A stretch of DNA of 64,000 nucleotides from Streptomyces canus (GTDB lineage: Bacteria > Actinomycetota > Actinomycetes > Streptomycetales > Streptomycetaceae): the NCBI RefSeq assembly GCF_030815415.1, contig NZ_JAUSWW010000001.1:868001-932000 (forward strand), given 5' to 3'. Numbering within the stretch: the first letter of the stretch is position 1; each line of letters starts with the position of its first letter. Made by a program: the position numbers and the translations under genes. This document shows positions 53,358 to 61,471 of this stretch, piece by piece. A model generated the notes under the pieces. It was given only the letters and a program-made list of their open reading frames with translations. It searched no databases and had not been told where the DNA came from.

Positions 53358-53446
53358 CCGACGCGACGCACCGAGGAAGCGGCCGCTACTGGGAATGGGA
53401 CCGATGCGCGTCGCCCCGTAGGCACGGGACGCGCGCGCATCCTCGA

Positions 53447-53486
53447 GGCTCGGCGACGGCCCTTCCCCCGGGGCCGTCGCCGAGCC
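53447..53486 (+). terminator. Terminator after the permease gene
   Basis: Perfect 16-base arms GGCTCGGCGACGGCCC (53447-53462) and complement (53471-53486), eight-base loop, 90 bases after the permease stop. It separates the reductase-permease unit from the TetR gene. Confidence 0.85.
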
Positions 53487-53545
53487 GCCTCTCGTTGGCC
53501 CACAGGTGTCCGCACGGTCTCGACGGCCTACCCGACACCGCAAGT

Positions 53546-53559
53546 AAACCGATCGGTCT
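53546..53559. promoter_or_regulatory. Single AAACCGATC operator before the TetR gene
   Basis: AAACCGATCGGTCT, one mismatch from a perfect palindrome and the same box as at 50852 and 54273. It lies 33-46 bases before the TetR start, as expected for autoregulation. Confidence 0.75.
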
Positions 53560-53591
53560 CAAATCCCGTCGATTCGAGTTAACCTCGTGAC

Positions 53592-54161
53592 ATGACCACC
53601 GAAGTGAAGCCAAGCCCCAGAGCGCGGCTGCTGGAAGCAGCGGCCACGCTCACCTACCGAGACGGTGTCGGCATCGGCGTCGAGGCGCTGTGCAAGGCGG
53701 CGGGAGTGTCGAAGCGCTCCATGTACCAGCTGTTCGAGAGCAAGGACGAACTGCTGGCGGCGAGCCTGAAGGAGCGCGCCTCCGCCTTCGTTGCCGAGCT
53801 GCTGCCGATGGCGGACGACGACCGCTCACCCCGCGAGCGGATTCTGCACGTCTTCGGCCGGATGGAGGCGCAGGCGGGCGAGCCCGACTTCCGGGGCTGC
53901 CGATACCTGGCCGTTCAGGTCGAGCTCAAGAATCAGGCCCACCCCGCGAGCCAGGTGGCCCACCAGATCAAGGCGAACCTGACGGCCTTTTTCCGTTCCG
54001 AGGCCGAACAGGGTGGCGCGAGCGATCCCGACCTGCTGGCCCGCCAGCTCATCCTCGTCTTCGACGGCGCCAGCGCTCGCGCGGGAATCCAGGCCGACGA
54101 CCTGACCGGGCTCATCGCTCCCACCGTGACCACCCTGCTCGACGCGGCACACATGCGCTGA
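53592..54161 (+). CDS. TetR family regulator, likely master of the local regulon
   Basis: 189 residues. Helix-turn-helix around residues 28-50: GIGVEALCKAAGVSKRSMYQ then LFESKDELLAA. The C-terminal domain (DFRGCRYLAVQVELKNQAHP, LARQLILVFDGASARAG) is of the TetR_C subgroup common in oxidoreductase control. It has the operator box in its own promoter and lies between two further promoters with the same box (50852, 54273). It is therefore the most likely repressor of the reductase-permease pair and the SDR. Confidence 0.92.
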   Translation: MTTEVKPSPRARLLEAAATLTYRDGVGIGVEALCKAAGVSKRSMYQLFESKDELLAASLKERASAFVAELLPMADDDRSPRERILHVFGRMEAQAGEPDFRGCRYLAVQVELKNQAHPASQVAHQIKANLTAFFRSEAEQGGASDPDLLARQLILVFDGASARAGIQADDLTGLIAPTVTTLLDAAHMR

Positions 54162-54272
54162 GGCGCCCCGCACCCCGTCCTGGAGCAGGCTCGACGGCCG
54201 AAGCGCTCAGCGGGTAGAAGCCCTTGAGCGCGAACTCGGCGATCGCGGCGCGGATGACGGGCTTGCACATGG

Positions 54273-54311
54273 AAACCGACCGGTTTACAGTGAGGGGAAA
54301 CCGATCAGTTT
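54273..54311. promoter_or_regulatory. Paired AAACCGATC operator before the SDR gene
   Basis: AAACCGACCGGTTT at 54273-54286 and AAACCGATCAGTTT at 54298-54311, 25 bases apart, ending 21 bases before the SDR start. Same box and nearly the same spacing as at 50852. A single repressor could occupy both. Confidence 0.8.
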
Positions 54312-54332
54312 TGCACCAGTCAGGAATTCATC

Positions 54333-55148
54333 ATGGCGACGAACCGGCCAGTGGCACTCGTGACCGGCGCTTCCTCCGGCATCGGCAAGGAAACCGCTCT
54401 CGCGCTGGCCGCATCGGGTTTCACCGTGGTGGGCACAAGCCGTGACACCTCACGCGTCGCCCCGCTCGACGGCGTGACATTCGTCGGCCTCGACGTGGCC
54501 GAGGACACCTCGGTCACCGCCGCGGTCCAGGAAGTGAGCGAGCGGTTCGGACGGATCGACGTCCTGGTCAACAGCGCCGGCGTCGGCTCGATGGGCGCGT
54601 CCGAGGAAACCTCCCTCGAACAAGTCCAGGCCCTCTTCGACACCAACGTCTTCGGGGTCATGCGCATGGTGAACGAGGTCCTGCCGCACATGCGCGCGCA
54701 GCGACGCGGTCGCATCATCAACATCTCGTCCGTCCTCGGGTTCCTGCCCCAGCCCTACATGGCCGCCTACGCCGCCTCCAAGCACGCGATCGAGGGCTAC
54801 ACCGAGTCCCTGGACCACGAGGTCCGAGACCACGGCATCCGGGCACTCATCGTGCAACCCGCCTACACCAGGACCGGATTCGAGGCCAACAGCGCCAAGC
54901 CCGACATCCCCCTGCACGCCTACGCGAAGCAGCGCCTCGCCGTCGACCGCCTGATGGCGGACGCGGTCAGGGACGGCGACGCCCCCACCGTCGTCGCCAA
55001 GGCGATCGTCGCGGCAGCGACCGACGCCAAACCGAAACTGCGCTACACCGCCGGCCCCATGGCCGGACGCGCACGCATACTGCGCCGCGTCGCTCCCGCC
55101 CAGGTCTTCGACAAGCAGATCCGCAAGATGAACCAGCTGGCCGGCTGA
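54333..55148 (+). CDS. SDR family NAD(P)-dependent oxidoreductase
   Basis: 271 residues, classical SDR. TGASSGIG at 11-18, NSAG at 80-83 (Ser in place of the second Asn), catalytic Ser132/133, Tyr146 and Lys150. It shares FEANSAKPDIPLHAYAKQR and HMRAQRRGR with the broken SDR at 43195, and the length and triad positions of the SDR at 11781. ATG at 54333 lies 20 bases after the operator. It belongs to the predicted regulon of the TetR gene before it. Substrate unknown. Confidence 0.93.
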   Translation: MATNRPVALVTGASSGIGKETALALAASGFTVVGTSRDTSRVAPLDGVTFVGLDVAEDTSVTAAVQEVSERFGRIDVLVNSAGVGSMGASEETSLEQVQALFDTNVFGVMRMVNEVLPHMRAQRRGRIINISSVLGFLPQPYMAAYAASKHAIEGYTESLDHEVRDHGIRALIVQPAYTRTGFEANSAKPDIPLHAYAKQRLAVDRLMADAVRDGDAPTVVAKAIVAAATDAKPKLRYTAGPMAGRARILRRVAPAQVFDKQIRKMNQLAG

Positions 55149-55169
55149 CGTCCGCCGACATCCAGGACC

Positions 55170-55326
55170 CCGCAGGACGAAGGCCGACCCCCGCGACATC
55201 GCCGTAGCCGCATTTGAGGGCATCGAGGCAGGGGCCCACGAGGTGCTGACCGACGACACCACCCGCTGGGTCAATTCCCAGCTGTCCGCTGGCCTGGAAG
55301 CGATGTACGCCCAGCTGAAGTCGTAG
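55170..55326 (+). pseudogene. 3' remnant of another SDR gene
   Basis: About 50 codons read TKADPRDIAVAAFEGIEAGA then HEVLTDDTTRWVNSQLSAGL and stop TAG at 55324. This is the tail of an SDR of a different branch. No start or core. It follows the intact SDR by some 20 bases. Confidence 0.6.
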
Positions 55327-55374
55327 CGCACGCGTCGGCGGCGTCGCCACTTCCCCGGCTGGTCCCTGCCCCGG

Positions 55375-55758
55375 TCAGATCTTCCAGGAGCGCAGTTGGT
55401 CCGCGACCTCGGGAACGCGCAGGCGGGTGTCGCGGATCTTCCGCACGAGCTCGGACAGGGCGCCGTACGGCGGGTCGATGCCCTCGCCGGACTGGCTCAT
55501 GTACTGGGCTGTGACGAACGCGGCGTACAGGCCGTTGCGGTACGGGAGGGGCTCGAGGCGGACGATGGTGTGCATGAGCGCAGCGGCGCGCCATGCGGCG
55601 TCCGGGTCGGCGGCCTGAAGGGTGGGCAGCTTGGTCTTGTGCCGGGCGACGGCGGCGACCAGCGCGGAGTAGTCCGCTACGGACATGTCCTCGTCGTTGC
55701 CGAGGGCGGCCTCCTGGACATCGAGGAGCCAGGAGACGTCGATGTACAGGTGGATCAG
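55375..55758 (-). CDS. Fic/Doc-type toxin component, CTG start
   Basis: 127 residues. It opens LIHLYIDVSWLLDVQEAAL, continues DYSALVAAVARHKTKLPTLQ and AALMHTIVRLEPLPYRNGLY, and closes VADQLRSWKI. This matches the small Streptomyces Fic-family toxin; the usual HPF-DGN loop reads LPYRNG, degenerate. No ATG or GTG lies before IHLYIDV, but CTG at 55758 overlaps the antitoxin stop as CTGA, so I take it as start. ATG at 55686 would drop the first 24 residues. The target in the family is thought to be by AMP or phosphate transfer. Confidence 0.75.
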   Translation of the reverse strand: MIHLYIDVSWLLDVQEAALGNDEDMSVADYSALVAAVARHKTKLPTLQAADPDAAWRAAALMHTIVRLEPLPYRNGLYAAFVTAQYMSQSGEGIDPPYGALSELVRKIRDTRLRVPEVADQLRSWKI

Positions 55759-55994
55759 GCGGCTGTGGCTCCGCCCGGGCGCTCGGCGGGCGGCACGTCG
55801 TCGGGGAAGGCGTCGTCGAACTCCCCGCGCAGCCGATCGGCCCAGTGGCTCGCGCCCGTGATGAACTGCCTGCGCTGCATCTCACGGACACCGAGGTCGT
55901 GCAGGTACTGCTTGAGGCTCTTGCCGTCGGCGGCCGCGGCCGCGCGGACTCCTTCGAGCTCCTCGTCGGTGAACGACACGTTCAGGGATGGCAT
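55755..55994 (-). CDS. Antitoxin of the Fic-type pair (RHH-like)
   Basis: 79 residues. It begins with MPSLNVSFTDEELEGVRAAA, a ribbon strand plus helix as in ribbon-helix-helix antitoxins, then SLKQYLHDLGVREMQRRQFI and an acidic tail (EFDDAFPDDVPPAE) that would cover the toxin. Stop and toxin start overlap by four bases, the usual coupling in such operons. Autoregulation is expected from the family. Confidence 0.8.
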   Translation of the reverse strand: MPSLNVSFTDEELEGVRAAAAADGKSLKQYLHDLGVREMQRRQFITGASHWADRLRGEFDDAFPDDVPPAERPGGATAA

Positions 55995-56061
55995 ACACCC
56001 GATGGTACCTAGTAGGTGCCTGCCGTGCGAGACATTCGGCGCCCAGGATGCCGCTCGCCAT

Positions 56062-56457
56062 CTACGTCTGCGGGGCCAGGGTGCGCAGGACGCAGAACTC
56101 GTTGCCCTCGGGGTCTGCCATGACCACCCAGTTTCGGTCCGGGCCCTGGCCCACATCCGTCTTGGTGGCGCCGAGGCCGAGCAATCGGGTCACCTCGTCC
56201 TCGGTGCTGCCGTCGATCGGACTGACGTCGAGGTGAAGGCGGTTCTTCACGGTCCTGCTCTCGGGCACCTGGATGAACACGAGGGTGGGCGGCATCTGGC
56301 GGGCCCGGACATCCTCGACGGTCGGCTCCCAGGATCCGATCTCCACCTTGCCCTCGCCCCGGTCGATCACCTTGAAGTCCAGGACCTCGCACCAGAAGCC
56401 CGCGAGGCGCTCCGGATCGTGGCAGTCAACGACCAACTCGGTGAACCTACTTGTCAT
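56062..56457 (-). CDS. VOC superfamily protein
   Basis: 131 residues. Start TSRFTELVVDCHDPERLAGF with CEVLDFKVIDRGEGK, then VKNRLHLDVSP and the closing ADPEGNEFCVLRTLAPQ. Same fold and closing motif as the VOC gene at 21716. GGGGAGAGG precedes the ATG at 56457. A 67-base gap separates it from the antitoxin gene after it. Confidence 0.88.
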   Translation of the reverse strand: MTSRFTELVVDCHDPERLAGFWCEVLDFKVIDRGEGKVEIGSWEPTVEDVRARQMPPTLVFIQVPESRTVKNRLHLDVSPIDGSTEDEVTRLLGLGATKTDVGQGPDRNWVVMADPEGNEFCVLRTLAPQT

Positions 56458-56601
56458 GCCTCTCCCCGATCGTGCGGACGGGCTCACAGTATTGGCCCGT
56501 GCCGCTCATCAGATACGCGAGAAGGCCGCAACTCTCTTTGTCCGGCAGCGAGTCCCGCCCGGATATGCTGCCGCTTCGGTTTTGGGGAGCGGGGGGAAAC
56601 C

Positions 56602-57651
56602 ATGATCGGTAGCAGTGACGCCGTCAGTCAGATCCCGGTGCCGCCGCGTTTGGGCGCTGTCGTCGATGTGGCGCCCGTGCGTGGCAGCGATCGGCCCATC
56701 TGGCTGACGTTGAGCGAGGACGGCATGGTCAGCCGGTGGGACGTGGCCAGCGGTGATCAAGAGGCCCTCGCGGCCACCGAGGTTCCGGAGGAAGATCGCG
56801 AGGCATGGGGTGACTGGGTGCTCCGCAGGCACCTGCACGCCTCCCACGACGGCATGTTCGCCGCGGTGGTCAATGACTTCGGCCGCTATGGCGAGGTGGT
56901 CGACCTCCAAACCGGCGATTGGACCCTGGAACTGGACAACCATGGTGACAACCAGGGCGACAACGAGGACACAGTGCCGTTCTCACTGGAGTTCGCGCAG
57001 AGTCGCGGGCGTTGTGTGGTGATCCACCGCACGGGCTGGAACCGCCTGGATGTGTCGGACGCGCAAACGGGGGCGTTGCTGACCGACCGCTCGATCCCGG
57101 CGCCGGAACACGAACTCGACTACTTCCACGGCGCGCTGTACGTGAGCCCTGATGGGAAGCGGATCCTGGACGACGGCTGGGTGTGGCATCCCGCCGGGAT
57201 CCCTGTGGTGTGGGATTTCGACTCCTGGATCGAAGGCAATGTCTGGGAATCCGAGGACGGTCCGAGCCGGCTCGATGTCTGCGACCGGGGCGACGCCTGG
57301 AACCATGGCATGACCTGGATCGATTCGGCCCGGGTCGCCGTCGTGGGTATCAGGGATGTCGACGGTGAGGTGCCGTCCGGGGCACGGATCTTCGATACGA
57401 GTCGAGCCGTTCAGAGTGGACCGCGCGACCCGCTGGCCGTGGAACTGCTTGCGTTCGAGGGCCCGGCCGGCCGCTTGTTCAGCGACGGTACTCACCTGTT
57501 CAGTAGTGGTGACACCGATCTGTCGATATGGGATCCGGCCGAGGGGAAGCTCCTGGGCACCGTTCCCGACTTCTCCCCCACGCATTACCACCCGGGTGCC
57601 CGGCAGTTCCTGCGGCTCGACGACGGCGTGGTCCGTCTCTGGACTGCCTGA
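56602..57651 (+). CDS. Beta-propeller (WD40-like) hypothetical protein
   Basis: 349 residues with repeating blade-like units each ending in a W-D-type pair: SEDGMVSRWDVASGDQE, VVDLQTGDWTLELD, IPVVWDFDSWIEG, DTDLSIWDPAEGKLLG and VVRLWTA at the end. Seven-blade propellers serve as scaffolds; this one has no signal peptide and no other domain. Similar proteins in Streptomyces are unnamed. GGGGGGAAACC precedes the ATG. Convergent with the sugar dehydrogenase gene. Confidence 0.8.
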   Translation: MIGSSDAVSQIPVPPRLGAVVDVAPVRGSDRPIWLTLSEDGMVSRWDVASGDQEALAATEVPEEDREAWGDWVLRRHLHASHDGMFAAVVNDFGRYGEVVDLQTGDWTLELDNHGDNQGDNEDTVPFSLEFAQSRGRCVVIHRTGWNRLDVSDAQTGALLTDRSIPAPEHELDYFHGALYVSPDGKRILDDGWVWHPAGIPVVWDFDSWIEGNVWESEDGPSRLDVCDRGDAWNHGMTWIDSARVAVVGIRDVDGEVPSGARIFDTSRAVQSGPRDPLAVELLAFEGPAGRLFSDGTHLFSSGDTDLSIWDPAEGKLLGTVPDFSPTHYHPGARQFLRLDDGVVRLWTA

Positions 57652-57656
57652 CCGGT

Positions 57657-57684
57657 AGCGGGGCGCCGATGGTGGCGCCCCGCT
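57657..57684. terminator. Bidirectional terminator hairpin
   Basis: Perfect 11-base arms AGCGGGGCGCC (57657-57667) and complement (57674-57684) with a six-base loop, between the convergent ends at 57651 and 57704. Confidence 0.8.
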
Positions 57685-57703
57685 GCGGTGTCGTCGCGTT
57701 GGA

Positions 57704-59824
57704 TCAGTCGGTCGGTGTCAGGGCGACCTCGGCGCTGCCCGAGAGGGACGGCAGGCCGTCGGGGGGCGAGTCCGTGTAGGTGGCGTTGAAGACCGCCTTG
57801 AGGTTGTCCGAACCGGAGTGACCGCCGTCCACGAAGGTCACGAACGATCCGGAGCAGCCGTTGCTCGTGGAGAGCGGGTGGCCGTGCGAGTCGTGGCCGA
57901 GGATGAACGAGACGCTGACCCTGGCGCAGTCCACCGGCTGGTCGTCGGTGACGGTGACCTGCCAGGTGACCGTGTCGCCCCAGTGGAACGGCGTGCCGCC
58001 GTGCGGGGCCGGGTCGGTGGTGAGCGAGACGGTGGGCGCTTTGTTGCCGACCACGACGGAAACGGAGGCGGAGGCCGAACGCCCGGTGCTGTCGGTGACC
58101 TTCAGCGTGGCGTCGTAGACGGCGTTGTCGGTGAAGGTGTGCTTCGGGTTGGCCTCCCTGGAGTCCACGGTGCCGTTGGCGTCGAAGTCCCAGGCGTAGC
58201 GCAGGGCGTCACCGTCGGCGTCCTTGGTGCCGGCGCTGGAGAACTGGACCGTCAGCGGGCTGGTGCCGTTGACCACGTCCGCGGCGACCTTGGGCTCCGG
58301 GGTGCGGTTGCCCCGCGTGAAGTCGATGCGGGAGAGCTGGGCCTCGGGCAGTTCCGCGAAGTAACCGGTGCCGTACTCCAGGACGTACAGCGCGCCGTCG
58401 GGGCCGAACTCGGCGTCGATCGGTCCGTCCGTCGTGATCGAGGGGATCGCGTCCTCGATCTTCAGAACCTCGTTCTTCTTGCCGAGGGTGATGGCCTTCA
58501 TCTGGTCGCGGGTCCACTCGTAGAAGAGCGGCTTGCCGTCGAAGTACCGGGGCCAGCGGTTCTGGGCCTTGTTGTGCTGGTCATAGCTGTACACCGGGCC
58601 GCCCATGGGGCCGATGCCGCCCGTGCCGAGCTCGGGGAACTCCGCGGAGGCTCCGTAGCCGTAGACGATCTCCGCGTCGGTGACCGGGGGCAGCTCGCTG
58701 CGGCCGGTGTTGTGGCGCGAGTCGTTGACCGGCTTGGCGCAGTTGAAGGCGCCGCTGGAGGTCTGGGTGGCGAAGTCGTAGTCCTGGTACGGCATGTCCT
58801 GGGTCACGCAGAACGGCCAGCCGTAGTTGGCGGGGCGGTCGATGACCATCCAGCGTCCCTGGCCGGCGGGGCCGCGGCCCGGGTTGGCGGTGTTGGCGTC
58901 GGGCGAGTAGTCGCCGACGTAGACCTCGCCGGTCTTGTCGTCCACTGCGAAGCGGAACGGGTTGCGCAGGCCCATGGCGTAGATCTCGGGGCGGGTCTTC
59001 GCGGTGCCGGGCGCGAAGAGGTTGCCCTTCGGTATGGCGTAGCCGCCGTTGGGCTTGGTCTTGATGCGCAGGACCTTGCCGCGCAGGTCGTTGGTGTTGC
59101 CCGCGGTGCGCCGCGCGTCGTAGGCGGGGTTGCGGTCGGCGCGGTCGTCGAGCGGGGCGTAGCCGTCGGAGGAGAACGGGTTGGAGTCGTCGCCGGTGGA
59201 GAGGAAGAGGTTGCCCTTGTTGTCGAAGTCGATCTTGCCGCCGACGTGGCAGCAGATGCCGCGGTCGGCGGGCACGTCGAGGATCTTCTGCTCGCTGGCG
59301 TAGACGAGCTTGTTGCCCACGAGCTTGAACCGTGACAGCCGGGTCACGCCCTTGTACTTGGCGAATTCCTGGGCCGTGCCGAACTGCGGGGCGTCGCCTT
59401 CGTTGACGCCCGGGGTGGCCGGGTCGTCCATGGGGGTGTCCAGGCGGGGCGAGTAGTAGAGGTAGACCCAGCGGTTCTTGGCGAAGCCGGGGTCGACGGC
59501 GATGCCCTGCACGCCTTCCTCGTCGTGCTGGTAGAGCCCGGCGGGGCTCTTCTTCATGTCGGCGGCGAGGAAGTTCACGCCGCTCTTGGGGTCGTGGATG
59601 CGGACCTCTCCGGTGCGCGCGGTGTGCAGCACCCGCCGGTCGGGCAGGACGGCCAGGGCCATGGGCTCGCCCGGGCGGTCGTTGAGGGTGACCTTCTGGA
59701 AGTCCGACGAAGCCGGCGGTGCGGGGTCCGGTTTGGCGGCCTGTGCCGGGGTGAGCGGCAGGAGCCCGACGGCTCCGGCCAGCGCAGCCGCCCCCGCGAG
59801 GGTGACGATCCGTCTGTTGCGCAC
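57704..59824 (-). CDS. Secreted glucose/sorbosone dehydrogenase-like protein with PKD domain
   Basis: 706 residues. A Sec signal (residues 1-29, ending AQA) exports it. Residues ~40-500 are a glucose/sorbosone dehydrogenase beta-propeller, seen in EEGVQGIAVDPGFAKNRWVY, RLSRFKL, GGKIDFDNKGNLFLSTGDDS and YAMGLRNPFRFAVDD. Such enzymes oxidise sugars with PQQ. Residues ~515-605 are a PKD domain (YAWDFDANGTVDSREANPKH). The last 100 residues are another beta domain. GTG start follows GGAGTTCTGA. First or only gene of a unit read leftward. Sugar unknown. Confidence 0.9.
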   Translation of the reverse strand: MRNRRIVTLAGAAALAGAVGLLPLTPAQAAKPDPAPPASSDFQKVTLNDRPGEPMALAVLPDRRVLHTARTGEVRIHDPKSGVNFLAADMKKSPAGLYQHDEEGVQGIAVDPGFAKNRWVYLYYSPRLDTPMDDPATPGVNEGDAPQFGTAQEFAKYKGVTRLSRFKLVGNKLVYASEQKILDVPADRGICCHVGGKIDFDNKGNLFLSTGDDSNPFSSDGYAPLDDRADRNPAYDARRTAGNTNDLRGKVLRIKTKPNGGYAIPKGNLFAPGTAKTRPEIYAMGLRNPFRFAVDDKTGEVYVGDYSPDANTANPGRGPAGQGRWMVIDRPANYGWPFCVTQDMPYQDYDFATQTSSGAFNCAKPVNDSRHNTGRSELPPVTDAEIVYGYGASAEFPELGTGGIGPMGGPVYSYDQHNKAQNRWPRYFDGKPLFYEWTRDQMKAITLGKKNEVLKIEDAIPSITTDGPIDAEFGPDGALYVLEYGTGYFAELPEAQLSRIDFTRGNRTPEPKVAADVVNGTSPLTVQFSSAGTKDADGDALRYAWDFDANGTVDSREANPKHTFTDNAVYDATLKVTDSTGRSASASVSVVVGNKAPTVSLTTDPAPHGGTPFHWGDTVTWQVTVTDDQPVDCARVSVSFILGHDSHGHPLSTSNGCSGSFVTFVDGGHSGSDNLKAVFNATYTDSPPDGLPSLSGSAEVALTPTD

Positions 59825-59892
59825 TCAGAACTCCTTTGGTCTGGCCGGCGGGTGAAAAGCCAGGCGAAATGCGTGAGTTGGACGCTAGGGCG

Positions 59893-59950
59893 CACACTTT
59901 CAACTCGTCAAGGACAAAGTTTCAACCTTTTCGAGGAAAGTTCGTCTTGG
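59893..59950. promoter_or_regulatory. Repeated GGACAAAGT / CTTTC motif upstream of dehydrogenase
   Basis: CACTTTCAACTCGTC (from 59895), GGACAAAGT (59912-59920), AGTTTCAACC and GAGGAAAGTTC crowd 60 bases lying 69-126 bases upstream of the dehydrogenase start. GGACAAAGT recurs at 63007. An operator shared by the sugar genes is plausible, binder unknown. Confidence 0.4.
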
Positions 59951-59964
59951 GTTGCGGGTCCTTT

Positions 59965-59988
59965 CGGGCAGGCCCGGGGGCCCGCCCG
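59965..59988 (-). terminator. Hairpin after the isomerase gene
   Basis: Arms CGGGCAGGCCC (59965-59975) and GGGCCCGCCCG (59978-59988), one mismatch, in the gap after the isomerase stop (60029) and before the dehydrogenase start. Probable terminator separating the two genes. Confidence 0.55.
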
Positions 59989-60028
59989 ACGTCAAGGCGC
60001 CCGGGCGGGCGCTACGGGTGACGCTGCG

Positions 60029-61192
60029 TCAGTTGCAGGGGCGCAGGGCCGCGAGGTTGCCGTAGCCGATGCGGGCGAACTCCAGGGACTGGCCGGGAAC
60101 CGTCGCGCTCGGTGCGTTGTCCTGCTCGACCATCGGGTTGTGGTAGTTCTTCGCACCGACCCGGGTGAAGAACTTCCGGTAGTCGATGTCGCCCGTGCCG
60201 AACGGCACCATGTCGTAGCCCATACCGCTCTGGAGGTTGACGACGCCGTCCTTGGCGTGGAAGAGCGGGAAGCGCTGGGTGTTGCGGACCACGAGTGCGG
60301 CCGGGTCGAAGACGTCCTTGCGCTGCGAACCGTCGTGGGCGGTGTACGTGTGGAACTTGTACTGGGCCACGTGTGCCCAGAAGACGTCCAGCTCCAGATA
60401 GACGCTCTTGCGGTCCGTCGTCTTCAGGAAGTACTCCAGCTTGCGGATGCCGGAGCTGCGGGTCGGCCGGCCCTGGGCGTCGAGGGGGCCGCCGTCGAGC
60501 AGGAAGTCGTAGGCGCTGTCGTGGTTGTGGGTGTAGAGCTTGATGCCCTCGCGGCGGGCGATGGCGCCCAGGGTGTTCCACTTCTGCGCGGCGGCGTCCC
60601 AGTCGGCCCGGTAGGGGGTGTTGACGGGGTCGGCGCCGGTGCCCATGTGCTCCATGCCGAGGATGTTGGATATCTCCAGCCAGCGCTTGAAGGTGTCCAG
60701 GTCGGCCGTCGTCAGGGGCCAGGACGGCGGGATGAAGCCGTGGCTGCCCTGCGCCCGCAGCCCGTACTCGTCGAGCCAGGAGCGCAGCAGCTTCGCGCCC
60801 TGGACGGTGCCCAGATCGGCGCCGCCGGGCGCGTTGGCGTGCTGGCCGTATCCGGCGAACTCCACCTGGCGGTAGCCGAAGCGCGACAGCTGCTTGAACA
60901 CCTCACGGAAACCGGAGGGCAGGTCGGAGGCCAGCGGGTCGCGGCCGACCGCGTCACGGACGGTGTAGAGGATGATGCCGCGCTTGTGCGGCGGGACCAG
61001 AGCGGAACGGCCCCGGTCATCGCCGGCGGCTGCGGATCTGTCCTGTGCCAGGGCGGGCGCGGCGCCGAAGACCGGGGCGGCGATCGCCGCGCCGGTGACG
61101 GCCGTGCAGGTGGTGAGGAAACGGCGGCGGCTGACGCCGAGTGTGCGGCGCAGGGCGTCGCTGGTGACGGCTTCGTCGTTGAACGCGGTCAC
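60029..61192 (-). CDS. Tat-exported sugar isomerase/epimerase-like protein
   Basis: 387 residues. The N-terminus carries a twin-arginine signal (SRRRFLTTCTAVTGAA, Arg22-Arg23) ending near ALAQ, so it folds in the cytosol and is exported. The rest is a xylose-isomerase-like TIM barrel (GIILYTVRDAVGRDP, FGYRQVEFAGYG, LYTHNHDSAYDF, KSVYLELDVFWAHVAQYK). Such secreted members are found near sugar dehydrogenases. GTG start at 61192 after GAGAG. The 278 bases upstream to the next gene hold no gene. Confidence 0.9.
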   Translation of the reverse strand: MTAFNDEAVTSDALRRTLGVSRRRFLTTCTAVTGAAIAAPVFGAAPALAQDRSAAAGDDRGRSALVPPHKRGIILYTVRDAVGRDPLASDLPSGFREVFKQLSRFGYRQVEFAGYGQHANAPGGADLGTVQGAKLLRSWLDEYGLRAQGSHGFIPPSWPLTTADLDTFKRWLEISNILGMEHMGTGADPVNTPYRADWDAAAQKWNTLGAIARREGIKLYTHNHDSAYDFLLDGGPLDAQGRPTRSSGIRKLEYFLKTTDRKSVYLELDVFWAHVAQYKFHTYTAHDGSQRKDVFDPAALVVRNTQRFPLFHAKDGVVNLQSGMGYDMVPFGTGDIDYRKFFTRVGAKNYHNPMVEQDNAPSATVPGQSLEFARIGYGNLAALRPCN

Positions 61193-61471
61193 AGGGGTTC
61201 TCTCTTTCGTTGTCGCGGTGCTGCGGATGCCTGACGTCGCCGTCCCGGGCGAAGCCGGCGAGCCGCAGGAGAAGGGACTTCACTTCGGTGGCCGCGACGC
61301 GGCCGGACACTGTGCGGGGGGTGGGGACAAGGACGAGCGGACTTTCGTCGTCGCTCGCGGGAGGCGGCCGTGGCTGGCGCTCGGGCGTGAAGGGTCATGG
61401 GGGACGACGGCGAGCAGGTGGCGCATGCGGGGCTTCTCGCGGGCCGGCGCCTTGGGATGGAAGGGAGCGGA

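Noticed and set aside
57818..59335. 505-codon plus-strand open frame opposite the sugar dehydrogenase
   Set aside because: Val/Gly/Asp-rich antisense shadow without domain or start context.
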